A stretch of 64,000 nucleotides of DNA from Micromonospora terminaliae. GTDB taxonomy: Bacteria > Actinomycetota > Actinomycetes > Mycobacteriales > Micromonosporaceae. Below the pieces are notes generated by a model. It was not told the DNA's origin, made no database searches, and worked only from the letters and a program-made list of their open reading frames with translations. The stretch is taken from contig NZ_CP045309.1 in assembly GCF_009671205.1 (NCBI RefSeq), positions 62,001-126,000 of the forward strand. The letters are read 5' to 3'. The stretch's first letter is position 1, and the number at the start of each line of letters is the position of its first letter. Both the position numbers and the translations under genes were made by a program. Below are positions 23,168 through 31,857 of this stretch, one piece after another.

Positions 23168-23976
23168 CCACCCTCACCGCCACCGCGTCCCCGGTCGCGC
23201 CCGCCCGCCGGCCGGGGCTCCTCGCCGGCCTGCGACACACTCTCACCCTGGCCTGGCGCAGCCTCGTGCAGATCAAGCACAACCCCATGGAGCTGCTCGA
23301 CCTGAGCGTCCAGCCGGTCATGTTCGTGCTGCTGTTCACGTACGTCTTCGGCACGGCGATCTCCGGCTCGCCCGGGACGTACCTGAAGTTCGCGCTGCCC
23401 GGCATCATCGTGCAGACGGCCCTCTTCGCCACCATGACCACCGGGTTCGGCCTCAACCAGGACCTCACCAAGGGCGTCTTCGACCGGCTCCGCGCGCTGC
23501 CGGTGGCGCGCTGGGCGCCGCTGGCCGGCCGGATCGTCGCCGACACCGTCAAGCAGGCCTGGTCCCTGGCCCTGCTGCTCGGCATCGGCATGATCCTCGG
23601 GTTCCGGCTCGGCAACGGCGTGGCCGGGCTGCTCGGCGCGCTGGTCCTGCTGCTCGTCTTCTCGCTGGCCGCGTCCTGGATCTCGGTGCTGGTCGGGGTG
23701 CTGGTCAGCGAGCCGGACAAGGTGCAGATCTTCGGCTTCATGGTGATCTTCCCGCTGACGTTCACGAGCAACGTGTTCGTGCCGACCGACCAGATGCCGA
23801 GCTGGTTGCAGCACTGGGTGGAGGTCAATCCCGTGACGATCCTCGCCGACGCGCTGCGCGGCCTGCTGGTCGGCGGACCGGTGGCCGGCCCCGTCGGGCA
23901 GTCGCTGCTCTGGGCGGCCGGGATCCTGCTGGTGTTCGCCCCGCTGTCGGTGCGGGCGCTCAGGCGCCGAGTGTGA
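23164..23976 (+). CDS. DrrB-type ABC exporter permease
   Basis: 270 residues, translationally coupled to the ATPase by a 4-bp overlap. Six hydrophobic segments: one near residue 50-70 (PVMFVLLFTYVFG), then about 85, 130-155, 160-185, 195-215 and 240-262. The C-terminal conserved block (NVFVPTDQMPSWLQHWVEVNPVTILADALRGLL) is characteristic of ABC-2 permeases of the DrrB kind. Its last 17 bp overlap the end of the convergent AfsR-type gene. Confidence 0.9.
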   Translation: MTTLTATASPVAPARRPGLLAGLRHTLTLAWRSLVQIKHNPMELLDLSVQPVMFVLLFTYVFGTAISGSPGTYLKFALPGIIVQTALFATMTTGFGLNQDLTKGVFDRLRALPVARWAPLAGRIVADTVKQAWSLALLLGIGMILGFRLGNGVAGLLGALVLLLVFSLAASWISVLVGVLVSEPDKVQIFGFMVIFPLTFTSNVFVPTDQMPSWLQHWVEVNPVTILADALRGLLVGGPVAGPVGQSLLWAAGILLVFAPLSVRALRRRV

Positions 23977-26900
23977 CGGCGACGGCCTCGGCGGCCGTGT
24001 TCCAGCGGTAGGTCTGCCCGCCCGCGTACGCCTCGGCGAAGGCCGCCTCGCCGAGCGCGTCGCGGGCGGCCGCCTCCACCCGGGGGCGGTCCAGCACCGT
24101 GTGGTCGGTGCCGCCCCGGATCCCGGTGGCCGCACCGAGCAGCCGGGCGGCGGCGGCCGGGCGGTCGAGCCGCAGCGCCAGGTCGGCGTACCCGACCAGC
24201 ACGGCCGCGACCACCGGGGCGTCCTGCGACCCGACGGCCAGCTTCAGGGCCTGGTCGTGCCGGGTACGCGCGGAGGCCAGGTCGCCGTCGTCGGCGTCCA
24301 GCACGGCCAGGCTGGAGGCGTTGAGCGCCCGCCACTGCGGGGCGATCGCCCGGTCGCCCACCAGCCGGGCGCTCTCCGCGAGGCAGGCCCGTGCCCCGGC
24401 CCGGTCGCCCTCGGCCCGCAGCAGTTCGGCCCTGCCGTACGCGACCGCCGCCCGGGTCTCGTCGGACCCGGAGAGCTCGGCCTCGTGCACGGCCCGGTCG
24501 AGTTCCGCCCACGCCCGGTCGCGGTCGCCGCGCCGCCACAGGTTGTGCGCCAGCCGCACCCGCATCTCCGGCACGTCCTCGCGGACGCCCAGCTCCTCGA
24601 AGTAGGTCATGGCCTCCTCGTGGTACGGCGTGGCCTCGGCGGCCTGGCCCCGCCGGTCGAGCAGGTCGGCCAGCGAGGTGAGGCTGAACGACATGCCCCA
24701 CCGGTCGCCGACCCGGCGATAGTGCGCCAGCCCGGCCCGCAGGTCCGCCTCCGCGTCGGAGTCCGGCAGGCCCCCGTTGAGCAGGGAGTGCGCCCGGATC
24801 AGCCGGGCGATGCCGGCCACCCACGGATCCGGGTCGTCGAACAGGGCCACCATGGCCGCCATGGCCGGCGGCTGGAAGTTCGTCTCGAACGCCGCCGCGA
24901 TCGGTGCGGCGAGGCGCAGCAGCGGATGTCCGTGCTCGTGCCCGCGGGCCAGCTCGACGGCCCGGGCCAGCCGCTCGCTGCTGACCGTGCCGTTGTCGGG
25001 GTGGGTGGCGATCAGGTTCAGCGCGGCGGTGGCCAGGGCGAGCGCCGTGGCGGCGGGCGGCGCGTCGGCCACGCCGGGCAACGCCAGCACCTGGCCGGCC
25101 AGGTCGGCGCCCTCGGCGCGCTGGCCGGTCAGCCACCAGTACCAGCCCAGCGCGGCGGCGTACCGCACGGCGGTGGGGGCATCGCCCGTGCCGATCGCGT
25201 ACCGGAGGCCGGCGTGCAGGTTGTCGTGGTCGTCCGAGAGCCGGCGCAGCCAGTCCAGCTGCGCCGCGCCGCGCAGTTCCGGCTCGGCCGCCTCGGCCAG
25301 GGCCAGGTACTCCGCGGCGTGCGCCCGCCGGATCTTCTCCGTCTCGCCGGCCTCGGCCAGCCGGTCCAGGCCGTACTCGCGGATGGTCTCCAGCATCCGG
25401 TAGCGCGGCTCGTGCGTGCCGCCCGCCACCACCAGCGACTTGTCCACCAGCGCGGAGACCTCGTCGACGACGTCCGGAACCGCTCCTGGGCGTGGCGCGG
25501 CGAGCTGGAGTGGTGGCACGGCGACGCAGACCCGCTCGACCGCCTCCAGGGTGGCGCCGCCGGCGAACACGGCCAGCCGCCGCCACAGCGCCCGCTCACC
25601 GTCGCCGAGCAGGTCCCAGCTCCAGTCGACCACGGCGCGCAGCGTCTGGTGCCGGGGCAGGGCCGTCCGGCTGCCGCCGGTGAGCAGCCGGAACCGGTCG
25701 TCCAGCCGGGTGTCCACCTGCGCCGCGGTCATCGTGCGCAACCGGGCCGCGGCCAGCTCGATGGCGAGCGGCATGCCGTCCAGGGCGCGGCAGATGCGCA
25801 CCACCGGGCCCACCGTGGCCGGGTCCACGGCGAAGTCCGGGCGGACCGCGCCGGCCCGGTCGGCGAAGAGCCGCACCGCGGGGTACGCCAGCGCGGTCGC
25901 CGGGTCCGCGCCGGCCGGGGGCAGTGCCAGCGACTCCACCGGCCGCAGGGCCTCGCCGGTGATACCCAGCGGCTCCCGGCTGGTGGCCAGCACCCGCAGC
26001 CCGGGGCAGGCGGTGAGCAGCCGTTCGGTGAGGCCGGCCGCCGCGTCGAGCAGGTGCTCGCAGTTGTCCAGCAGCAGTAGGACGGCACGCCCGGCGAGCG
26101 CGTCGACGAGGCGCCCGACCGGGTCGGCCGGCTCGGCGGCGGACCGCCCGGCCCGGGCCAGCAGCGCCTGCTCGCGCAGGCCGAGCGCGGCGAGGGCGGC
26201 CTGCGGCACCTCGGCGGGGTCGGTGACCGGGGCGAGCGGTACGAGCCACACCCCGTCGGGGAAGCGTCCGGCCACCGCCCGGCCCGACTCGATCGCCAGC
26301 CGGGTCTTGCCGGCCCCGCCCGGGCCGGTGAGGGTCGCCAGCCGGAACCGGTCGAGCAGCCCCGCGACCCGGGCCACCTCCTCCTCACGCCCCACGAAGC
26401 TGGTGAGCGTGGCGGGCAGGTTCCCGCGGGCCGGGCCGGCGGGGGCGGGGTGGTCGCCGCGGAGCGGGGCGGCGGCCGGCTCGCCGCGCAGGATCTCCAG
26501 GTGCAGGGCGGCCAGCTCGGGGCCGGGATCGGTGCCGAGCGTGTCGGCGAGCGTGGCGCGGAGCCGTTCGTACTCGGCGAGGGCCTCGGCCGGGTGGCCG
26601 GCCCGGTGCAGCGCCCGGATCAGCAGCCCGGCCAGCCGTTCCCGCAGCGGGTGGGCGGCGACCAGCTCGCGCAGCTGCGGCAGCAGGGCGTCCGGCGCCG
26701 ATCGTGCCAGCCGTGCCTCGGCCAGGTCCTCCGTGGCGGCCAGCCGCACCTCGGCGAGGCGGGCCACCGGCGCCCGGGCGAACTCGGCGTCCGCCACGTC
26801 GGCCAGGGCCGGGCCGCGCCAGAGCGCCAGCGCCTCGGCCAGCCGGCGGCAGCCCTCGGCCGGGTCGTCGGCGAGCCGGGCCCGGCCGGCCCGGACGGCG

Positions 26901-27199
26901 GCCTCGAACCGGTGCACGTCCACGTCGTCCGGTGCGACGGCCAGCCGGTAGCCGCCGGGCTGCGCCTCGACCGGCAGCCCGGACCGGCGGAGCCGCGAGA
27001 CCAGGGCCTGGAGCGCGTTCGCGGCCCCCGCGGGCGGCTCGCCCGCCCAGAGCGCGTCACCGAGCCGGCCGACGGTCACGGTGCGGCCCGGCTCCAGGGC
27101 CAGCCGGATCAGCAGCCGGCGCAGCCGAGCGCCGCCCACCTCGACCGGCACGCCGGTGTCGGCGCGTACCTCCAGGGGGCCGAGCAGGCTGATCCGCAC
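23960..27199 (-). CDS. AfsR/SARP family transcriptional regulator
   Basis: 1079 residues from GTG 27199 (CAGAAT lies seven bases ahead, consistent with a leaderless start). An N-terminal OmpR-type winged HTH (MRISLLGPLEVRADTG..., about 1-85) and a BTAD domain (about 90-245) define the SARP class. An NB-ARC-type ATPase module follows with P-loop GPGGAGKT (about residue 296), Walker B-like VLLLLDNCEHLL and GLRVLATSREPLG. The last 450 residues are TPR-like Ala/Leu-rich helices. Large SARPs of this kind activate secondary-metabolite or developmental genes. The convergent DrrAB exporter is a possible target, but no biosynthetic cluster is next to it. Confidence 0.9.
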   Translation of the reverse strand: MRISLLGPLEVRADTGVPVEVGGARLRRLLIRLALEPGRTVTVGRLGDALWAGEPPAGAANALQALVSRLRRSGLPVEAQPGGYRLAVAPDDVDVHRFEAAVRAGRARLADDPAEGCRRLAEALALWRGPALADVADAEFARAPVARLAEVRLAATEDLAEARLARSAPDALLPQLRELVAAHPLRERLAGLLIRALHRAGHPAEALAEYERLRATLADTLGTDPGPELAALHLEILRGEPAAAPLRGDHPAPAGPARGNLPATLTSFVGREEEVARVAGLLDRFRLATLTGPGGAGKTRLAIESGRAVAGRFPDGVWLVPLAPVTDPAEVPQAALAALGLREQALLARAGRSAAEPADPVGRLVDALAGRAVLLLLDNCEHLLDAAAGLTERLLTACPGLRVLATSREPLGITGEALRPVESLALPPAGADPATALAYPAVRLFADRAGAVRPDFAVDPATVGPVVRICRALDGMPLAIELAAARLRTMTAAQVDTRLDDRFRLLTGGSRTALPRHQTLRAVVDWSWDLLGDGERALWRRLAVFAGGATLEAVERVCVAVPPLQLAAPRPGAVPDVVDEVSALVDKSLVVAGGTHEPRYRMLETIREYGLDRLAEAGETEKIRRAHAAEYLALAEAAEPELRGAAQLDWLRRLSDDHDNLHAGLRYAIGTGDAPTAVRYAAALGWYWWLTGQRAEGADLAGQVLALPGVADAPPAATALALATAALNLIATHPDNGTVSSERLARAVELARGHEHGHPLLRLAAPIAAAFETNFQPPAMAAMVALFDDPDPWVAGIARLIRAHSLLNGGLPDSDAEADLRAGLAHYRRVGDRWGMSFSLTSLADLLDRRGQAAEATPYHEEAMTYFEELGVREDVPEMRVRLAHNLWRRGDRDRAWAELDRAVHEAELSGSDETRAAVAYGRAELLRAEGDRAGARACLAESARLVGDRAIAPQWRALNASSLAVLDADDGDLASARTRHDQALKLAVGSQDAPVVAAVLVGYADLALRLDRPAAAARLLGAATGIRGGTDHTVLDRPRVEAAARDALGEAAFAEAYAGGQTYRWNTAAEAVAVTLGA

Positions 27200-27237
27200 G
27201 CCGTCGATTCTGCCCGGCCGGCGCCCGGCGCCGGCGC

Positions 27238-27645
27238 TCAGACCTCGGGCCGGTCCCGGTCGTCCTGGCCGCGGCGCAGCTCCTCCTCACGCCGGCGCAG
27301 GTCCTCCTCCCAGCGGCGGAGCCGTTCCCGGTCCTCGGCCCGGGAGCGCTCGGCGATCGAGGAGAGGAACTCGGGGTCGTCGTCCGGCGCGACCGGCCGG
27401 CGACGCTGCTCCTCGGAGAAGCCGTTGCCCATCGGCCAGGCGGTCCGCTGGCGCCGTGCGCCGGCCTCCCGGCCGGCGACGAACCAGGCGATCGAGCCGA
27501 CGAGCGGGAAGAACAGGATGATCAGCACCCAGGCGATCCGGGGCAGCGCGCGGATCTCGCCCTCCTCGGCGGAGAGGCAGCTGATCAGCGCGCAGACGGC
27601 GAGCACGATCTGGGCCAGGAAGAGCAGCCCGTAGAGGCGAACCAT
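27238..27645 (-). CDS. PLD-N domain membrane protein
   Basis: 135 residues if it starts at ATG 27645; two further in-frame ATGs up to 27657 are possible. Two membrane helices (about 3-24 and 37-58) surround a short loop, with LPRIAWVLIILFFPLVGSIAWFV matching the phospholipase-D N-terminal (PLDc_N) domain found in small actinobacterial membrane proteins. A long, highly charged tail (about 95-130, RAEDRERLRRWEEDLRRREEE) should form a coiled coil in the cytoplasm. No phospholipase catalytic motif is present, so it is not an enzyme of that class. Function unknown. Confidence 0.75.
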   Translation of the reverse strand: MVRLYGLLFLAQIVLAVCALISCLSAEEGEIRALPRIAWVLIILFFPLVGSIAWFVAGREAGARRQRTAWPMGNGFSEEQRRRPVAPDDDPEFLSSIAERSRAEDRERLRRWEEDLRRREEELRRGQDDRDRPEV

Positions 27646-27673
27646 GCCGGACATCATGGCGCACGGCGGACGC

Positions 27674-27973
27674 TCAGCGCAGCCCGCGCACCACGTGCAG
27701 GACGCCCAGCAGTGCCAGCCCGGCCGTGGCCAGCGCGGTGAGCGGGACCGACCAGCGCGCCACCCGCCGCGGCCCGCTGCCGGTGGCCCGGCGCCAGTCG
27801 ACCACCAGGACGCCCAGCCAGGCGACCACCGCCAGCCCGGCCAGCACCGCGTCGAACGTGCGCCCGGTGAACGCCAGCCGGAGTTCCAGCAGGAGGATCG
27901 CGGTGACCGCGAGCAGCGTCCGCCGCCAGGCCAGCCGGGTGCGTTCCGGTTGCAGCCCGGGGTCCCGGCTCAC
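27674..27973 (-). CDS. DUF202 family small membrane protein
   Basis: 99 residues from GTG 27973, which overlaps the stop of the upstream gene by 4 bp. It opens with the DUF202-like LQPERTRLAWRRTLLAVTAILLLELRLAF and has three hydrophobic helices (about 18-38, 43-62 and 75-97). It forms a coupled pair with the YidH-like gene at 27970-28356. The function of this family is unknown. Confidence 0.75.
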   Translation of the reverse strand: MSRDPGLQPERTRLAWRRTLLAVTAILLLELRLAFTGRTFDAVLAGLAVVAWLGVLVVDWRRATGSGPRRVARWSVPLTALATAGLALLGVLHVVRGLR

Positions 27974-28356
27974 CCGAGGCCCCGGGCCAGCACGGCGGCC
28001 ACGAGCAGCAGCGCGCCGGCCGCGACCACCAGGGCCAGGACGGCCGGGAAGCGGGACGCCGGCAGCTCCTCGCCCAGCCGGATGGCCCGCTCGGTGCGCG
28101 CCCAGTGGTCCACGGCCCGGACCGCGACCGTGGCGCCGAGCAGCAGCAGCGCGACGGCGATCACCTCGCGCAGGTAGGCCAGGGGGAGCCGGGGGAGGAA
28201 CTGCGCTGCGGCCAGCCCACCCGCGATCAGCGCCAGCCCGGTGCGCAGCCAGGCCAGGAAGGTGCGCTCGTTGGCCAGCGAGAAGCGGTAGTCCGGCGTG
28301 CTGCCGACCGACCGCAGCTCGCGCGGGTCGAACCAGCGCCTGATCGCCTCCCACAC
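27970..28356 (-). CDS. YidH/DUF202 family membrane protein
   Basis: 128 residues from GTG 28356. The motif FSLANERTFLAWLRTGLALIAGG is the hallmark of DUF202/YidH proteins. Three membrane helices (about 36-55, 60-82 and 103-125) follow a short cytoplasmic N-terminus. It is translationally coupled to a second DUF202 protein. Role unknown; pairs of this kind are often found together. Confidence 0.85.
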   Translation of the reverse strand: MWEAIRRWFDPRELRSVGSTPDYRFSLANERTFLAWLRTGLALIAGGLAAAQFLPRLPLAYLREVIAVALLLLGATVAVRAVDHWARTERAIRLGEELPASRFPAVLALVVAAGALLLVAAVLARGLG

Positions 28357-28397
28357 ACGGTCGATTATCCGCTTTGCCCGGTGCCTAGCCTGAAAGG

Positions 28398-29195
28398 ATG
28401 ACCGATCTTGATGCGCGGAGCCTGCGCGACGCCTACGACACCCAGATCCGCCCGGAGATCCCGGACCCGCTGCCGGCCGGGGTGACCGTCGAACGGGACG
28501 GTCCGCTCGTCCGGATCCTCGGCCTGGACCACCGCGGCTTCATCACGTACCGGACTCTGGACGGGCTGGCCGGCGCCGAGCTGGACGCGCTGATCGCGCG
28601 CCAGGTCGAGTTCTTCCGCGCCCGGGGCGAGGGGGTCGAGTGGAAGCTCAACGGGCATGACGAGCCGGCCGACCTGGGCGACCGCCTGCGCGCCGCCGGC
28701 TTCGTGCCGGAGGACCTGGAGACCGTCGTGGTCGGTCCGGTCGCGGCCCTCGCCGCCGCCGTCCCGACGCCCCCCGAGGGGGTACGCCTGCGCGAGGTCA
28801 CCAGTCGTGAGGACCTGGAACGGATCGCCGCCATGGAGGAGGCGGTCTGGAATGAGGACCGGAGCCACCTGGTGACCGGGCTGGCCAAGGAGATCGAGGC
28901 CGACCCGCAGTCGATCACGGTCGTGGTGGCCGAGGCGGGCGACACCGTGGTCAGCGCCGGCTGGGTGCGCTACCTGCGCAACACCGGTTTCGCCACGCTC
29001 TGGGGCGGCTCGACGCTGCCGGAGTGGCGGCGCAAGGGCGTCTACCGGGCGCTGGTGGCGTACCGGGCACGGCTGGCCGAGCAGCGCGGCAAGACCCTGG
29101 TGCAGGTGGACTGCTCCCCGGACAGCCGGCCCATCCTGGAGCGTCTCGGTCTCGTTGCGGTCACCACGACCACCCCGTACGTCTACACTCCGTGA
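28398..29195 (+). CDS. GNAT family N-acetyltransferase
   Basis: 265 residues. TAGCCT at 28386-28391 stands exactly six bases before the ATG, and GAAAGG follows it, so the start is well supported. The C-terminal half contains the GNAT core: AMEEAVWNEDRSHLVTGLAKEIEADPQSITVVVAEAGDTVVSAGWVRYL, then GGSTLPEWRRKGVYRALVAYRARLAEQRGKTL, where RRKGVYRAL is the acetyl-CoA loop. The N-terminal 130 residues are a second, poorly conserved domain. Substrate unknown. Confidence 0.85.
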   Translation: MTDLDARSLRDAYDTQIRPEIPDPLPAGVTVERDGPLVRILGLDHRGFITYRTLDGLAGAELDALIARQVEFFRARGEGVEWKLNGHDEPADLGDRLRAAGFVPEDLETVVVGPVAALAAAVPTPPEGVRLREVTSREDLERIAAMEEAVWNEDRSHLVTGLAKEIEADPQSITVVVAEAGDTVVSAGWVRYLRNTGFATLWGGSTLPEWRRKGVYRALVAYRARLAEQRGKTLVQVDCSPDSRPILERLGLVAVTTTTPYVYTP

Positions 29196-29197
29196 TC

Positions 29198-29602
29198 ATG
29201 GAGCGGTTGACGGCGGACGAGCAGCTCACCCTCAAGACCGGAGCCTTCGGGGCCGTCTTCCTGGTGTCCAACGCCGTGCCCGGCATGCTGGCCATGGTGC
29301 GGGAGAGCATCGCGGCGTCCGGGGCCCTCGCGGACGCCAGCGGGGTGGTCAAGGAGGCGCTCACCACCGGCCCGCTGCCGCAGCTGCCGCGGGACTCGGC
29401 GCTGGAGATCGAGGCGACCGTGCTGCCGGCGCTGGGCCGGGCCGTGGAGATCCTGCGGGCCAAGTCACCGGGGGACGTCGAGGCGTACCGGTCGGTGGTG
29501 CTGGCCGCCGCCGACCGGGTGGCGCAGGCCCACCGGGGTGTCTCGCCCGCCGAGGCCGCGGTGATCGACAAGATCAGGCACGCGCTGGCCGAGCCCGCCT
29601 GA
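29198..29602 (+). CDS. conserved helical protein of unknown function
   Basis: 134 residues from ATG 29198. A GTG six bases earlier overlaps the stop of the GNAT gene and is an alternative start. TACACT at 29184-29189 could be its -10. It is all-helical in appearance with a short hydrophobic stretch (FGAVFLVSNAVPGMLAMV, about residues 18-35) too weak to call a membrane helix with confidence. Recognisable pieces are PRDSALEIEATVLPALGRAVEIL and VSPAEAAVIDKIRHAL. There is no family I can name. It may be co-transcribed with the GNAT gene. Confidence 0.62.
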   Translation: MERLTADEQLTLKTGAFGAVFLVSNAVPGMLAMVRESIAASGALADASGVVKEALTTGPLPQLPRDSALEIEATVLPALGRAVEILRAKSPGDVEAYRSVVLAAADRVAQAHRGVSPAEAAVIDKIRHALAEPA

Positions 29603-29762
29603 GCGGCTCGGCCGACCAGAGCGCCTGCACGCTGGCCCGGACGCAGCGGTCGCGGACCCGGCCGCAGGCGCAGCGGTAGGTCTCCGGGAGCATCCGGCGG
29701 CAGGGGCGGCGGACGGTCCGCGGGCCGTCCGCCGCCTTCGCCGAAACGCTCTTTTCCGACAT
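29574..29762 (-). CDS. small Cys-containing protein of unknown function
   Basis: 62 residues starting MSEKSVSAKAADGPRTVRR, with a very good ribosome site (AGGGGGTGA) about 8 bases ahead of ATG 29762. It contains a compact Cys cluster, TYRCACGRVRDRC, of the CxCx(6)C type, which could bind a metal or form a disulfide. It overlaps the end of the gene on the other strand by 29 bp. The short length leaves doubt; the ribosome site is the main support. Confidence 0.5.
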   Translation of the reverse strand: MSEKSVSAKAADGPRTVRRPCRRMLPETYRCACGRVRDRCVRASVQALWSAEPLRRARPARA

Positions 29763-29981
29763 ATCCGTCACCCCCTGTTTCGGGAGCTTACCCGGCGCGA
29801 CGGGTCCCGGTGAGCTGTGTCACTCTGAGGCTCCGGAGAGGCCAAGCTACTTGTGGGTAACATAGGGCCGTGGGCAACTGCACAGCTCCGCGCGGTTGAC
29901 CGAACGTTAAGTCTCGCGCGAGGCTGCGCCCGTGACCGGGCGAGTGATCGCTACACCAAACAGGAGGGTCGTCGAAGCGCG

Positions 29982-30761
29982 ATGAACATCGTCGTACTCG
30001 TCAAGCAGGTGCCCGATTCGGGCGCGGACCGCAACCTGCGTCCTGACGACAACACCGTCGACCGCGGTTCGGCGAACAACGTCATCAACGAGATGGACGA
30101 GTACGCCATCGAGGAGGCATTGAAAATCAAGGAGGCGCACGGCGGCGAGGTCACCATCCTGACCATGGGTCCGGACCGGGCGACCGAGTCGATCCGCAAG
30201 GCGCTCTCCATGGGGCCGGACAAGGCCGTGCACGTCGTGGACGACGCCCTCCACGGGTCCTGCGCCGTGACCACCTCGAAGGTGCTCGCCGCCGCCCTGG
30301 GGCAGCTGGGCGCCGACCTGGTCATCTGTGGCGCCGAGTCGACCGACGGCCGGGTCCAGGTCATGCCGCACATGATCGCCGAGCGGCTGGGCGTGGCCGC
30401 CCTGACCGGCGCGCGCAAGCTCACCGTCGACGGCGGCACCCTGACCGTCGAGCGGCAGACCGAGGAGGGCTACGAGGTGGTCACCGCCTCGACCCCGGCC
30501 GTGGTCTCCGTGTGGGACACCATCAACGAGCCGCGCTACCCCTCCTTCAAGGGCATCATGGCCGCCAAGAAGAAGCCGGTGCAGACGCTCTCCCTGGGTG
30601 ACCTGGGCGTCGCCCCCGCCGAGGTGGGCTTCGACGGCGCCACCAGCGCCGTGCTCGAGCACACCAAGCGCCCGCCGCGCTCCGGCGGCGAGAAGATCAC
30701 CGACGAGGGCGAGGGCGGCGTGAAGCTGGTCGAGTTCCTCGCCACCGAGAAGTTCGTGTGA
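29982..30761 (+). CDS. etfB: electron transfer flavoprotein beta subunit
   Basis: 259 residues. MNIVVLVKQVPDSGADRNLRP, then INEMDEYAIEEALKIKE and the ETF-beta signature region VDGRVQVMPHMIAERLGV identify it. The protein binds AMP and, with EtfA, accepts electrons from acyl-CoA and related dehydrogenases and passes them to the quinone pool. AGGAGG is 14 bases from the ATG, which is longer than usual. About 210 bp of upstream sequence holds the promoter; TTGACC near 29897 is a possible -35. It is followed 12 bp later by etfA. Confidence 0.96.
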   Translation: MNIVVLVKQVPDSGADRNLRPDDNTVDRGSANNVINEMDEYAIEEALKIKEAHGGEVTILTMGPDRATESIRKALSMGPDKAVHVVDDALHGSCAVTTSKVLAAALGQLGADLVICGAESTDGRVQVMPHMIAERLGVAALTGARKLTVDGGTLTVERQTEEGYEVVTASTPAVVSVWDTINEPRYPSFKGIMAAKKKPVQTLSLGDLGVAPAEVGFDGATSAVLEHTKRPPRSGGEKITDEGEGGVKLVEFLATEKFV

Positions 30762-30773
30762 GAGGTCTGGGAC

Positions 30774-31733
30774 ATGTCTGAGGTTCTCGTCGTCGTCGAA
30801 GCCACCAAGGAATTCGGCGTCAAGAAGGTCACCCTGGAGATGCTCACCCTCGCCCGCGAGCTGGGCACCCCGAGCGCGGTCGTGCTCGGTGGCGCCGGCG
30901 CCGCCGAGGCGCTGAGCGCCAAGCTGGGCGAATACGGGGCGGAGAAGATCTACGCCGCCGAGGGCGAGGAGATCGACGGCTACCTGGTGGCCCCGAAGGC
31001 CACCGTGCTGGCCGAGCTGGTCCGGCGGGTGCAGCCGGCGGCCGTGCTGCTCGCCTCCTCGCAGGAGGGCAAGGAGATCGCCGCCCGCCTGGCCGTCAAG
31101 CTGGAGAACGGCATCCTCACCGACGTGGTGGCCCTCGCCGCCGACGGCACCGCCACCCAGGTCGCCTTCGCCGGCTCCACCATCGTCAAGTCCAAGGTCA
31201 CCAAGGGCCTGCCGCTGGTCACCGTCCGGCCCAACTCGCTCAACCCGGCCCCGGCCGCGGCCACCCCGGCCGTCGAGCAGCTCACCGTGTCGGTCTCCGA
31301 CGCCGACAAGTTGGCCAAGGTCGTGGAGCGGGTCGCCGAGCAGAAGGGCTCCCGTCCGGAGCTCACCGAGGCGTCGGTCGTCGTCTCCGGCGGCCGCGGT
31401 GTCGGCAACGCCGACAACTTCAAGCTGGTCGAGGAACTGGCCGACCTGCTCGGTGGGGCCGTCGGCGCGTCCCGCGCGGCCGTCGACTCCGGCTTCTACC
31501 CGCACCAGTTCCAGGTGGGCCAGACCGGCAAGACCGTCTCCCCGCAGCTCTACGTCGCGCTGGGCATCTCCGGCGCGATCCAGCACCGGGCCGGCATGCA
31601 GACCTCGAAGACCATCGTCGCGGTGAACAAGGACGCCGAGGCGCCGATCTTCGAGCTGGCCGACTTCGGCGTGGTCGGCGACCTGTTCAAGGTCGTCCCG
31701 CAGGCCGCGGAGGAGATCCGCAAGCGCAAGTGA
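30774..31733 (+). CDS. etfA: electron transfer flavoprotein alpha subunit
   Basis: 319 residues. The N-terminal domain has [30 protein letters not shown]. The C-terminal FAD domain carries [55 protein letters not shown] and [24 protein letters not shown], the standard EtfA signature with the FAD-binding Ser and Thr residues. Length is normal. It forms a two-gene operon with etfB, closed by a strong hairpin. Confidence 0.96.
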   Translation: MSEVLVVVEATKEFGVKKVTLEMLTLARELGTPSAVVLGGAGAAEALSAKLGEYGAEKIYAAEGEEIDGYLVAPKATVLAELVRRVQPAAVLLASSQEGKEIAARLAVKLENGILTDVVALAADGTATQVAFAGSTIVKSKVTKGLPLVTVRPNSLNPAPAAATPAVEQLTVSVSDADKLAKVVERVAEQKGSRPELTEASVVVSGGRGVGNADNFKLVEELADLLGGAVGASRAAVDSGFYPHQFQVGQTGKTVSPQLYVALGISGAIQHRAGMQTSKTIVAVNKDAEAPIFELADFGVVGDLFKVVPQAAEEIRKRK

Positions 31734-31746
31734 CCCGTTCACGACA

Positions 31747-31780
31747 CGAGCCGCCGCCCGGTGATCCGGGCGGCGGCTCG
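31747..31780 (+). terminator. terminator of the etfBA operon
   Basis: 15-bp perfect stem CGAGCCGCCGCCCGG with its complement, loop TGAT, starting 13 bases after the etfA stop. Confidence 0.8.
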
Positions 31781-31814
31781 CGCGTGTTACGGCCCTTCCG
31801 TGCGGTGGAAGGGA

Positions 31815-31857
31815 GCTGATCGGCGGGCCGGGGAGCTGAGCCGGCCCGCCGATCAGC
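31815..31857 (-). terminator. terminator of the sigma/anti-sigma operon
   Basis: 17-bp stem GCTGATCGGCGGGCCGG against its complement at 31841-31857, loop of 9. The right arm contains the stop codon of the anti-sigma gene (31853-31855). Confidence 0.7.

Noticed and set aside
22202..27199. Natural-product gene cluster around DrrAB and the SARP regulator
   Set aside because: No polyketide, peptide, terpene or RiPP core gene, tailoring enzyme or carrier protein is found on either side within the window.
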